Source of the DNA: a virus
Length of the DNA stretch: 50,177 nt
Virus record (IMG/VR): IMGVR_UViG_3300044491_001277
Coordinates: 1 to 50,177 of that record
Strand: one strand, 5' to 3'
The position numbers and the translations under genes are program-made. Shown here piece after piece: positions 12,985-19,720 of this stretch (positions are counted from its first letter, which is position 1; each line of letters opens with the position of its first letter). The notes beneath the pieces were generated by a model, which saw nothing but the letters and a program-made list of their open reading frames with translations, was not told where the DNA came from and searched no databases.

Positions 12985-13313
12985 GTTTTTTCAATTCAGA
13001 GTTTGTTCAAGAAGAATTAAAGGAGATCTCTACTCTACAGGAAGAGATCTACACAAAGATGCATTCCTTCTCTGGTATGAACAAGGAAGATAGACTCTAT
13101 CATGTGGATCTATTGGAGAAACTTCTAACTAAACAACGAGTCCTATATACTAGGATGAGTTTATCGGATGACCCTGAAGCAAAGACCATGAAGGAAACTA
13201 TCATGGAACAGGCAATGATGTTGGGGTTTCCACCTAATACAGACATTTCATATGTGTTTTCTAACATGACAGGCATCATTGCCAACATGAGGAAAGCAAT
13301 TTCTGAAAGTTAG
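12981..13313 (+). CDS. DUF1825 family protein
   Basis: The 110-aa protein, MSFFNSEFVQEELKEISTLQ through ANMRKAISES, reads as the DUF1825 family shared by cyanobacteria and T4-like cyanophages, with the helical N-terminal FVQEEL-EI block and LGFPPNTDI near residue 80. Function is unknown. It is coupled to gp59 by ATGA and is the last gene before the promoter and hairpin region at 13318. Confidence 0.85.
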   Translation: MSFFNSEFVQEELKEISTLQEEIYTKMHSFSGMNKEDRLYHVDLLEKLLTKQRVLYTRMSLSDDPEAKTMKETIMEQAMMLGFPPNTDISYVFSNMTGIIANMRKAISES

Positions 13314-13317
13314 GGGG

Positions 13318-13346
13318 TTGTCAAACACCTAAAAAAGTAGTATAAT
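13318..13346 (+). promoter_or_regulatory. strong sigma-70 promoter (P1)
   Basis: TTGTCA at 13318-13323, a 17-bp spacer and perfect TATAAT at 13341-13346. The predicted start, near 13353, coincides with the first G of the hairpin RNA. Confidence 0.75.
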
Positions 13347-13352
13347 AGGTAT

Positions 13353-13399
13353 GGAGAGGGACTAACCTTGTTTGTGGTTATTCAAATTAGTCTCTCTCC
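13353..13399 (+). ncRNA. candidate hairpin small RNA with a loop complementary to the endonuclease mRNA leader
   Basis: GGAGAGGGACTA (13353-13364) pairs with TAGTCTCTCTCC (13388-13399) as a 12-bp stem with one G-U, around a 23-nt loop. The loop holds CTTGTTTGTGGTTAT (13367-13381), the exact reverse complement of 13437-13451. The downstream U run (TTTAAC) is too short for a standard terminator, so the RNA may run on. The promoter position and the loop complementarity support a regulatory RNA. It could also be a terminator or a structured leader of one long transcript. Confidence 0.5.
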
Positions 13400-13451
13400 T
13401 TTAACATGCCTCGAAATAGTTAGTATAATATATACTATAACCACAAACAAG
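13367..13451 (+). repeat. 15-bp perfect inverted repeat
   Basis: CTTGTTTGTGGTTAT at 13367-13381 and ATAACCACAAACAAG at 13437-13451, 55 nt apart. The first arm lies in the loop of the hairpin. The second begins at the predicted start of the P2 transcript and ends 8 nt before the endonuclease ATG. Confidence 0.9.
13401..13429 (+). promoter_or_regulatory. sigma-70 promoter (P2) for the homing endonuclease
   Basis: TTAACA at 13401-13406, a 17-bp spacer and perfect TATAAT at 13424-13429. The predicted start is 13436-13437, giving a 24-nt leader to the ATG at 13460. Confidence 0.7.
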
Positions 13452-13459
13452 AGAATACT

Positions 13460-13867
13460 ATGGGCATCATTTATTGCGGAGTATGTCTGTATACAAACAA
13501 AAAATATATTGGGTCGTCTAAACTCTCCCTCCAACGACGAATAACATATCATATAAACCGACAACAGGACAACGAGTTTTATAACGACATACAACTCTAC
13601 GGACGAGAGGGTTGGTTATGGGGTGTAGTTGAAAAGGATATACCCGACGACGAACTCCTGTTGAGGGAGTTGTATTGGGTTGAGGAGTTTGGTATTGACA
13701 ACCTATACAATACCAGACGACCTATCAAACCTCTTGGAGAGACCGACTACTCCCTCCATAAACAAAAATACTTGGATAGACAGAGGGAGTATCTCAAACG
13801 ACCAGAGGTTAGGGAGAGACGACGAATACAGAGACAGGAGAAATACAGAGAGACACACCCTGACTAA
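13460..13867 (+). CDS. GIY-YIG homing endonuclease
   Basis: The 135-aa protein starts with a GIY-YIG domain: GIIYCGVCLYTNKKYIGSS (residues 2-20), catalytic-region Arg in LQRRITYH, a Glu in the ELYWVEEFG helix (70-78) and NLYNTRRPI. The C-terminus is a very basic repetitive helix (YLDRQREYLKRPEVRERRR) likely to bind DNA. It is a selfish gene that cuts gp32-region DNA of relatives lacking it. Codon use (many CGA, ACC, GAC codons) differs from the neighbours, pointing to transfer. It interrupts the usual gp59-gp32 spacing. Confidence 0.85.
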   Translation: MGIIYCGVCLYTNKKYIGSSKLSLQRRITYHINRQQDNEFYNDIQLYGREGWLWGVVEKDIPDDELLLRELYWVEEFGIDNLYNTRRPIKPLGETDYSLHKQKYLDRQREYLKRPEVRERRRIQRQEKYRETHPD

Positions 13868-13874
13868 ATACTCT

Positions 13875-13900
13875 GTTACAACCAGTTTTACGGATGTAAC
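13875..13900 (+). other. short hairpin after the endonuclease gene
   Basis: GTTACA (13875-13880) pairs with TGTAAC (13895-13900), with one further flanking pair and a 14-nt loop. There is no T run, so it is not a clear terminator. Confidence 0.4.
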
Positions 13901-13922
13901 ACCATACATTACTCTCATTATA

Positions 13923-13931
13923 TGTTATAAT
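13923..13931 (+). promoter_or_regulatory. extended -10 promoter for gp32
   Basis: TGTTATAAT: a TGn extension directly before a perfect TATAAT (13926-13931), with no good -35. It sits inside an ACTCTCAT/ATGAGAGT inverted repeat (13911-13918 and 13932-13939). The predicted start near 13938 gives an 80-nt gp32 leader. Confidence 0.6.
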
Positions 13932-13944
13932 ATGAGAGTAGGTT

Positions 13945-14017
13945 TCTCGGTTCTAAACAGACCGAGACACACACATACAACACAATACAACTAATACATT
14001 CAATACGAGGTATACAA
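13945..14017 (+). promoter_or_regulatory. gp32 mRNA leader, possible autoregulatory operator
   Basis: A hairpin (TCTCGGT 13945-13951 with ACCGAGA 13961-13967) near the 5' end is followed by about 45 nt of A/C-rich unpaired sequence up to the GAGGT ribosome-binding site and the ATG. This is the arrangement T4 gp32 uses to repress its own translation: a 5' structure followed by an unstructured tract. The pseudoknot itself is not evident. Confidence 0.45.
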
Positions 14018-14974
14018 ATGGGTTTCGGAGACCTTAAAAAGCAGTCTTCTCTTGGTAGTCTTACTGCCAAACTCGTTAAAGAGGTTGAGAAGCAAAATGG
14101 GGGTGGGGGAAAGGTTCAAGATGATAGAACCTGGAAACCAGTCATGGACAAGAGTGGTAACGGTTACGCTGTCATTCGATTCCTCCCAGCACCTGATGGA
14201 GAAGATCTCCCTTGGGTAAAGATGTTCTCTCATGCCTTCCAAGGACCAGGTGGTTGGTACATTGAGAACTCACTCACCACTATCGGACAGAAAGACCCTC
14301 TGGGTGAACTGAACCGTGAACTGTGGAACAGTGGTAATGATTCTGATAAGGATACAGTTCGTAAACAGAAACGTAAACTCTCCTTCTACGCCAACATCTA
14401 TGTTGTAAAGGATCCTGCTAATCCTCAGAACGAGGGTGGAGTATTCCTCTACAAGTTCGGTAAGAAGATCTTTGATAAGATCATGGAGGCAATGCAACCT
14501 GAGTTTGAAGATGAAGAGGCAATCAATCCCTTCGACTTCTGGCAAGGAGCAAACTTCAAACTGAAACTGAAGAAGGTTGCTGGTTATTGGAACTATGATT
14601 CCAGTGAGTTCGCAAACGTTGGTCCACTCTTGGACGACGATGATGCTATGGAAGCCATCTGGAAGAAAGAGTATTCACTTTCTGCCCTTACTGCACCAGA
14701 TCAATTCAAATCCTATGATGATCTGAAGAAGCGTCTTGATAATGTATTAGGTACAAAGTCAACACGTCAAGCAGCACAAGAAACAGAGTATGATAACTAC
14801 CCAGCAACAGAACAGAAGCGAGTCACAGAAGAGGAGGTCATGCAGAAGCTTGAAGACTCTTATCAGGCAGCCAAATCAACACCAACTTCTAGTGTCAGTG
14901 ATACTAGTGACGGAGACAGTGAAGATGATGACTCAGACCCAATGTCATACTTCGCCCGCCTCGCAGATAGTTGA
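14018..14974 (+). CDS. 32: single-stranded DNA-binding protein gp32
   Basis: The 318-aa protein has the gp32 layout. It has a basic N-terminal cooperativity region (FGDLKKQSSLGSLTAKLVKE), an OB-fold core with YAVIRFLPAPDGEDLPWVK and FKLKLKKVAGYWNYDSSEF, and a Ser/Asp-rich acidic tail ending DDSDPMSYFARLADS. No Cys is present, so the zinc site of T4 gp32 is absent, as in other cyanophages. It coats single-stranded DNA and recruits gp59. It is preceded by its own promoter and structured leader and followed by a terminator. Confidence 0.95.
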   Translation: MGFGDLKKQSSLGSLTAKLVKEVEKQNGGGGKVQDDRTWKPVMDKSGNGYAVIRFLPAPDGEDLPWVKMFSHAFQGPGGWYIENSLTTIGQKDPLGELNRELWNSGNDSDKDTVRKQKRKLSFYANIYVVKDPANPQNEGGVFLYKFGKKIFDKIMEAMQPEFEDEEAINPFDFWQGANFKLKLKKVAGYWNYDSSEFANVGPLLDDDDAMEAIWKKEYSLSALTAPDQFKSYDDLKKRLDNVLGTKSTRQAAQETEYDNYPATEQKRVTEEEVMQKLEDSYQAAKSTPTSSVSDTSDGDSEDDDSDPMSYFARLADS

Positions 14975-15008
14975 GTAGGGTTATATCGCATAACTGAATA
15001 TCTGTCAA

Positions 15009-15040
15009 GGGGTTGTGATATTTCTTCACACCCCTTTTTT
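15009..15040 (+). terminator. rho-independent terminator after gp32
   Basis: GGGGTTGTGA (15009-15018) pairs with TCACACCCC (15026-15034) with one bulge, then six T. The convergent minus-strand remnant ends inside it, so it may work on both strands. Confidence 0.85.
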
Positions 15041-15154
15041 ATTCCATATAACTCTACCTTCCTCAAAAGTCTTCTTCATTCTTTCACTATGTCTCTTCTT
15101 TGCCTCCTCACTCCAACCTCTCTTCTTCTTCCCTGTGAATTTCGCTCTTTGTTT
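15026..15154 (-). pseudogene. homing-endonuclease-like remnant (NUMOD-type DNA-binding text)
   Basis: On the minus strand a 42-codon frame without a usable start reads KFTGKKKRGWSEEAKKRHSE then RMKKTFEEGRVIWNKKGV. The GW/SEEAKKRHSERMK pattern resembles the NUMOD3-type modules at the C-termini of homing endonucleases. A TGA lies immediately upstream in frame, so it is a decayed piece and not a gene. It sits on the far side of gp32 from the intact GIY-YIG gene. It is followed on its 5' side by the 58-nt intergenic element. Confidence 0.45.
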
Positions 15155-15210
15155 TCAAATAAGCGGAAAAAATTATTCTGGCAAAAATTAGACCCTATTA
15201 CTTTTTTTTA
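15153..15210 (+). repeat. 58-nt intergenic element, copy 1
   Basis: It runs from TTTCAAATAAG through CGGA, an A-rich block and GACCC to a TTACTTTTTTTTA end. The second copy, at 35260-35317, has the same length and order of blocks. Here its last three bases are the complement of the gp53 stop. Confidence 0.6.
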
Positions 15211-15876
15211 CGGATACAATCTAATGTTGTCACCCTTGACAAGAGATGAACCAACATATTGTGTACTACCTTCTTTATAAGGCATCAGTTCTCCAATCTC
15301 TGTAATAATCAAAGAGACATACTCTGGTCTGAGTAGATAGATTTTAGTCTTCCCTTCTTGTATCTCGTCTTCATGTACAAGATTGGATACCTCACCTGTA
15401 ACATTAGTTGCAACTCTCTCAACACCATTATCATAGTAAGTGATTGAGAAATCTTGTGGTACTTCCAATCCTTTTGGAAGAATGACATTCTTATTGGTAT
15501 CAAGAACCTCTATAGTTTCATAGTGATGAACACCATACATGTTCTCATATGAACCATACTTGTTCAACAGATAGTTATTATATGAAACCTGATCCATAGG
15601 CCACTCTGTCTGAAGATTGATAATATTATTAGATAACATTACCAACCAATCAAGATTGGGATCTTTATATACATTAAAAGCAACAGAGTCAGGTCTCTCT
15701 TGGTTTTTGATGATATACTTATTGAAGTATGTGAGTTCACCAAAGATTTCATCAGACAACTTAACTCTCTTAAAGAGGTTCTTTGTCTTAACATAATCAC
15801 TGATAAGTTTTGAATTGGGAAGACGACTTACATAGTCGAAATCTGGTACATGTCTGAAGTAAGTTTTGTTAGCCAT
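15208..15876 (-). CDS. 53: baseplate wedge protein gp53
   Basis: The 222-aa protein has the gp53 profile: an N-terminal YFRHVPDFDYVSRLPNSK, then FNVYKDPNLDWLVMLSNNIINL, where family members have a YGNPxLYWVLL-type motif, and a C-terminal beta domain. In T4, gp53 is part of the baseplate wedge and needed for its hexagonal closure. Its start overlaps the end of gp48 by one base (same strand, coupled). It is the last intact gene of the minus-strand operon. Confidence 0.82.
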   Translation of the reverse strand: MANKTYFRHVPDFDYVSRLPNSKLISDYVKTKNLFKRVKLSDEIFGELTYFNKYIIKNQERPDSVAFNVYKDPNLDWLVMLSNNIINLQTEWPMDQVSYNNYLLNKYGSYENMYGVHHYETIEVLDTNKNVILPKGLEVPQDFSITYYDNGVERVATNVTGEVSNLVHEDEIQEGKTKIYLLRPEYVSLIITEIGELMPYKEGSTQYVGSSLVKGDNIRLYP

Positions 15877-17234
15877 TAGAATCCAGTGCCTCCTGCAGCT
15901 TGTTGTTCATCTGCGTAGATAGGAACAATTTCATTGAACGTCATAGTTACATCGTATCCAGTCATGGCACCATCCTGATATGTCATGTAGCTATTATCTG
16001 GAGTATAGTTAACATTGAACGACGCTAACATACAAGGTTTAATCCTATTCATGTATGGATGTTCTTCTCCATTGTTGTGAATATATTTAATACTAAAGAT
16101 GTTTGGAGTGAGTAGGAACGCCTCTGAAGCTGATCTCTGAACAGCCATATTCCTTTTAAAGATTCTAATAATCTCTTTAACCGCCTTTGATTCATCTTCA
16201 AATCTAGGTCTAAACTTGAAAGCAAAGTTAAAGGTTCTCAGGTTTGGTCCTTTGAATAACAACTCCATATTTGGGTTGAGAACAGAACCTGTGGCTCTAG
16301 TAAGAAGACCTGGAGCCTGTGCAGCTTGTCCAGCAAAGTATGCTATAATACCACTCTTTAATTCACCTTCATTTTGTAGAAAACCATTTAGTTCTTCTTT
16401 AGTTTTAGTACCCAATTCACCTAGACCCGCGACCATCCCTTCACCACTAGTGACATTCAGGGTATTGAGTGCAATTCTTCCAGCAGCTGCTTGAATTATA
16501 TTCATACTATCAGAACCAAAACTAACAGAGTTAGCTTCTTCTCTTCCAGGTAACATTGGGAGACTGACAGTCTCTAATGCTGCACCTAATCTTTCTAATC
16601 CAGATGAAGATGTTAAATTGGACAACCCACCAGCTTTATATTCATGAGCTGTGAATGTAACATAATCATATCCAAGATCTGGAATCTGTCCCAGTGGGTA
16701 TCTTAGATTTTGATTTGTAGTAGTACCAGTAGGTTTTTCTTCTATTGGTTGTAATTCAAAATCTTCATTCTCATCTCCTTGATTTTTATCAGGATCTTCT
16801 ACACTATCACCATTACTATTATTCTTTTCACCTGTTTCTGGATTCTTTACACCAGGTATTCCATTCTCAGCAAACGCTACTTGATTTCTTATGGCTTCTG
16901 ATACACCACTATAATTTTCTTCGTTGTTTAGAACGGCAGCTCTATCGTTATTGAATAACTTTACTCCTTTTGTAAAAAACTTTTTATTGAATTCCTTTTG
17001 ACTAAGAGTAGGTTTCCCTTGACTCTTCTGTTTGTTATTATATCTACGACGAAATCCTGCTTGGTCATCGTAGGACCAATTTCCTTTTGCATCACCAGTC
17101 GCAAGGAGAACCCCCTCAGATCCAAGAAAGGAAGCAGATCTAAGTTCAATGACACCAGTATCGGTATTGGTGGTTTCTTCTACTGATAGACCATTCCAAA
17201 CTCTAGTGGTCTTGACTGTACTAAAAAAGGCCAT
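15876..17234 (-). CDS. 48: baseplate tail-tube cap gp48
   Basis: The 452-aa protein begins MAFFSTVKTTRVWNGLSVEE. The middle is low-complexity and polar (about residues 120-175), and the C-terminal half is tail-tube-like (FNFAFKFRPRFEDESKAVKE, IKPCMLASFNVNYTPDNSYM, GAMTGYDVTMTFNEIVPIY). That C-terminal text is typical of gp48/gp19-type tube folds. It caps the baseplate and starts tube growth. Located between an unknown gene and gp53 in one transcript. Confidence 0.82.
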   Translation of the reverse strand: MAFFSTVKTTRVWNGLSVEETTNTDTGVIELRSASFLGSEGVLLATGDAKGNWSYDDQAGFRRRYNNKQKSQGKPTLSQKEFNKKFFTKGVKLFNNDRAAVLNNEENYSGVSEAIRNQVAFAENGIPGVKNPETGEKNNSNGDSVEDPDKNQGDENEDFELQPIEEKPTGTTTNQNLRYPLGQIPDLGYDYVTFTAHEYKAGGLSNLTSSSGLERLGAALETVSLPMLPGREEANSVSFGSDSMNIIQAAAGRIALNTLNVTSGEGMVAGLGELGTKTKEELNGFLQNEGELKSGIIAYFAGQAAQAPGLLTRATGSVLNPNMELLFKGPNLRTFNFAFKFRPRFEDESKAVKEIIRIFKRNMAVQRSASEAFLLTPNIFSIKYIHNNGEEHPYMNRIKPCMLASFNVNYTPDNSYMTYQDGAMTGYDVTMTFNEIVPIYADEQQAAGGTGF

Positions 17235-17246
17235 TTAGGTTACACC

Positions 17247-17642
17247 TTACGAGTTATTTATCTTGTAGTTTTGATATGGAATACTTCTTAGATCTTCTAG
17301 TTCTGATGGGTATACTAAGAATGGATTAGTAACTAGTTCTTCCCAGGCATAGTTACGAAAATCTCCCCAGTGATAGTTGATACCTGTGAATCCCCACTGG
17401 TATATACCAGTACAAGCTATGAGAGGATTGGAATCGTATCTAACTCTTGGTGTCTTTGCTTTATAAGAGAAAGTATAGTAACACCCAACCTGTGGTATCG
17501 GCATCACTGTATCAGTTAGGAGGGTTAGGATTGCCTCCATCATTCTATCAGGTGTTTTTAGGATTCTGACATCATCTACGAGGCCGTTTATTCGACTGTC
17601 TTCTCCGTTGTACTCCTCCAGATCCAGTGCGTCTACTATCAT
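17247..17642 (-). CDS. conserved hypothetical protein of the gp4-gp48 operon
   Basis: The 131-aa product has VRILKTPDRMMEAILTLLTD, then a Trp/Tyr-rich stretch (QWGFTGINYHWGDFRNYAWE) and LVYPSELEDLRSI. I recall similar proteins in this position in marine T4-like phages, but not a function. The first 71 nt overlap the end of gp4 in another frame, a larger overlap than elsewhere in the window. A structural role is inferred from the neighbours. Confidence 0.7.
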   Translation of the reverse strand: MIVDALDLEEYNGEDSRINGLVDDVRILKTPDRMMEAILTLLTDTVMPIPQVGCYYTFSYKAKTPRVRYDSNPLIACTGIYQWGFTGINYHWGDFRNYAWEELVTNPFLVYPSELEDLRSIPYQNYKINNS

Positions 17643-18087
17643 TTTGTTTGATACCTAATTCATCCTCTGTGATGATTCTAAATTCAACTCCATTATCTAA
17701 ACAGAACTCTTGAGCAGCTCTCCATTTAGCCTGGTTCTTCTCATACATTGTAGCCTCGTAGAGAAATGACTTTGTGATTCTCTTTGGTACGGCTGGTGGT
17801 TTGGTTTGTTTCTTTGGTTTGACTTCGATGACTTGTTTCTTTATCTTGCCAGATGAATCACGAAACTCAACCAGATAGTCTGGATAATATCTATGAACTC
17901 TTCCATCAGTAGGACACACATAAGGGATTGAGAACTCCTCACTCGCCCACTTTAATATGTTAGGATTAGTATCACACCAATTGCAAAATCTACGTTCCCA
18001 TGAGGAACGACAGATAATGTTATTGGGATTGCCTTGATACTTCTCAGGGTGAGAAGGTTTATACTTTGACTTTATGAATTGTCCCAA
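17572..18087 (-). CDS. 4: head completion nuclease-like protein gp4
   Basis: The 171-aa protein matches gp4 (gp50) of T4: KYKPSHPEKYQGNPNNIICR, SSWERRFCNWCDTNPNILKW, ASEEFSIPYVCP, RYYPDYLVEFRD, VIEVKPKKQTKPP. The Asp in PDY, Glu and Lys in VIEVKPK form a PD-(D/E)XK-like site. It is needed to finish the DNA-filled head before tail joining. The C-terminal 25 residues are basic and overlap the next gene. A late promoter lies 32 nt upstream. Confidence 0.9.
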   Translation of the reverse strand: MGQFIKSKYKPSHPEKYQGNPNNIICRSSWERRFCNWCDTNPNILKWASEEFSIPYVCPTDGRVHRYYPDYLVEFRDSSGKIKKQVIEVKPKKQTKPPAVPKRITKSFLYEATMYEKNQAKWRAAQEFCLDNGVEFRIITEDELGIKQNDSRRTGSGGVQRRRQSNKRPRR

Positions 18088-18118
18088 AACTCATATACAT
18101 AGTAATAGTAATCAAGTG

Positions 18119-18126
18119 TATTTATA
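18119..18126 (-). promoter_or_regulatory. late promoter for the gp4-gp53 operon
   Basis: TATAAATA on the minus strand, the exact T4 late consensus. The predicted start is near 18111, 24 nt ahead of the gp4 start. Confidence 0.75.
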
Positions 18127-18127
18127 G

Positions 18128-18796
18128 ATGGCTATCGGACCCATCAAAACATCAGATCTGAAGAGTCGTATACTTCAACTTGCTCAGACATCCGTATATC
18201 AAATCAAGTTATCTCCACCAGCTAGTGTTAAGGCTCACCTTAAGTCAAATGGATTTGATTATGATAATGATGGTGAGAACGTAGAACTGTTATGTAACAG
18301 TGCTGTGTTGCCTGGAACTAGTCTATCAACACATGAAGTGATTGGTGACTATCAAGGTGTTCGTGAGAGAATGGCCTATCGTCGTCAGTATGATGATACA
18401 GTTGATCTAACATTCTATGTTGATCATGACTATAAGGTTGTAGATTTCTTTGATGGTTGGGTTGATTATATCTCTGGACAAGGGAATGGTCAGAGATTGA
18501 GTAACATTGATGCGAGAAAGTGGACAGCAAACTACAGGATGAACTATCCTACTAGTTACAAAACTAATATGTATATTGTTAAGTTTGAAAAGGATGTATC
18601 CACAGTTCAACAAGTATTTGAATCTGACCCTACAACATATCAATTGACATATACAATGATAAATGCTTTCCCAATCAATATTATCAGTACTCCTATTTCA
18701 TACGAGGGAAGTCAGATTCTTAAGTATCAGGTATCAATGAGTATGCAGAGATACACAATTGATAAACTTAAAATCAACGCTAGAGTTGATGAATAA
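18128..18796 (+). CDS. tail-tube-fold baseplate protein (gp54-like candidate)
   Basis: The 222-aa protein has the tube-protein pattern: VYQIKLSPPASVKAHL, a CNSAVLPGTSLSTHEVIGDY motif typical of tail tube and tube-initiator proteins, then YDDTVDLTFYVDHDY and a beta-rich end. In T4 the initiator gp54 sits beside gp48. Here it is divergent from the gp4-gp48 operon and upstream of gp26. It is either the gp54 counterpart or a second tube protein. No ribosome-binding site is obvious. Confidence 0.7.
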   Translation: MAIGPIKTSDLKSRILQLAQTSVYQIKLSPPASVKAHLKSNGFDYDNDGENVELLCNSAVLPGTSLSTHEVIGDYQGVRERMAYRRQYDDTVDLTFYVDHDYKVVDFFDGWVDYISGQGNGQRLSNIDARKWTANYRMNYPTSYKTNMYIVKFEKDVSTVQQVFESDPTTYQLTYTMINAFPINIISTPISYEGSQILKYQVSMSMQRYTIDKLKINARVDE

Positions 18797-18799
18797 ATA
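18792..18799 (+). promoter_or_regulatory. late promoter for gp26
   Basis: AATAAATA followed by CACACACTGA, the same downstream string as at 10402. ATG 18825 lies 25 nt after it. Confidence 0.6.
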
Positions 18800-18824
18800 C
18801 ACACACTGAGGTTTTTAGAATATT

Positions 18825-19544
18825 ATGCCTTTACCAAAAATTGCAACACCCACATATGAATTGGTGTTGCCTTCTACGAAGAAAACTATTACTTATCGTC
18901 CCTTCCTTGTGAAGGAAGAGAAACTTTTAGTTCTTGCTTTGGAGAGTGAAGATACAAAACAAATCACAAATGCAGTTAAGGCTGTCATTAAAGCTTGTGT
19001 GACTAGTAGGGGTATTAAAGTAGAACAACTACCTACATTTGATATTGAATACCTGTTCCTCAACATTCGTGGTAAGTCTGTTGGTGAAGAAGTGGAAGTT
19101 AATATCACTGCCCCTGATGATGGTGAGACACAAATCCCTGTGACTATTCAACTTGATGAGATCAATGTTGTGGAGAATGAGGATCACAACAAACAGATCA
19201 AACTTGATGATCAGTTAATGATGGAGATGAGGTATCCTTCACTGGAACAATTCATCCAGAACAACTTCACTATGTCTGATGAGATGAATATTGAGAAGTC
19301 ATTTGAATTGGTAGCATCATGTATTGATAAGATCTACAATGAAGATGAGGTATGGTCTACTTCTGATGTAAGTAAGAAAGAAGTTATGGAATTTCTTGAA
19401 GGTATGAACTCAATTCAATTCAAACAGATTGAGAAGTTCTTTGAGACAATGCCTAAACTTTCACATACAGTTGAGGTAGTTAATCCAAAAACTAAAGAGA
19501 AAAGTACTATCGTATTGGAAGGTCTCTCAAGTTTTTTCGCATAG
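18825..19544 (+). CDS. 26: baseplate hub assembly protein gp26
   Basis: The 239-aa protein begins MPLPKIATPTYELVLPSTKK and contains ITYRPFLVKEEKLLVLALES, typical of the T4-type baseplate protein family (gp26). It is followed directly by a gp51-like gene, as in T4. It acts in assembly of the central hub. A late promoter precedes it. Confidence 0.88.
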   Translation: MPLPKIATPTYELVLPSTKKTITYRPFLVKEEKLLVLALESEDTKQITNAVKAVIKACVTSRGIKVEQLPTFDIEYLFLNIRGKSVGEEVEVNITAPDDGETQIPVTIQLDEINVVENEDHNKQIKLDDQLMMEMRYPSLEQFIQNNFTMSDEMNIEKSFELVASCIDKIYNEDEVWSTSDVSKKEVMEFLEGMNSIQFKQIEKFFETMPKLSHTVEVVNPKTKEKSTIVLEGLSSFFA

Positions 19545-19546
19545 CC

Positions 19547-19720
19547 ATGATCCACATGGATCTTGAGGCTTATTTTAAACTGAATTTCGCTTTGATGCAG
19601 TACCATAAATACTCATTGACAGAGATTGAAAATATGATGCCTTGGGAGCGTGATGTTTATGTCGCACTTCTCCAACAACACCTTGAGGAAGAAGAAGAAA
19701 AGGCTAAACAGAGGAGCTAA
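19547..19720 (+). CDS. gp51-like hub assembly protein
   Basis: The 57-aa frame from ATG 19547 (MIHMDLEAYFKLNFALMQYH) has the gp51-type core YSLTEIENMMPWERDVYVAL LQQ and an acidic tail. It begins 2 nt after gp26 and its stop overlaps the next gene as TAATG. In T4, gp51 helps assemble the hub and is small. Position and sequence both fit. Confidence 0.75.
   Translation: MIHMDLEAYFKLNFALMQYHKYSLTEIENMMPWERDVYVALLQQHLEEEEEKAKQRS

Noticed and set aside
13680-13994. Second plus-strand open frame across the endonuclease end and gp32 leader
   Set aside because: It overlaps the GIY-YIG gene out of frame, has no domain-like text and runs through hairpins and the gp32 promoter.
19604-19611. CATAAATA late-promoter-like string inside the gp51-like gene
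   Set aside because: It lies mid-gene, about 109 nt before the next start, and fits normal coding for HKYSL.
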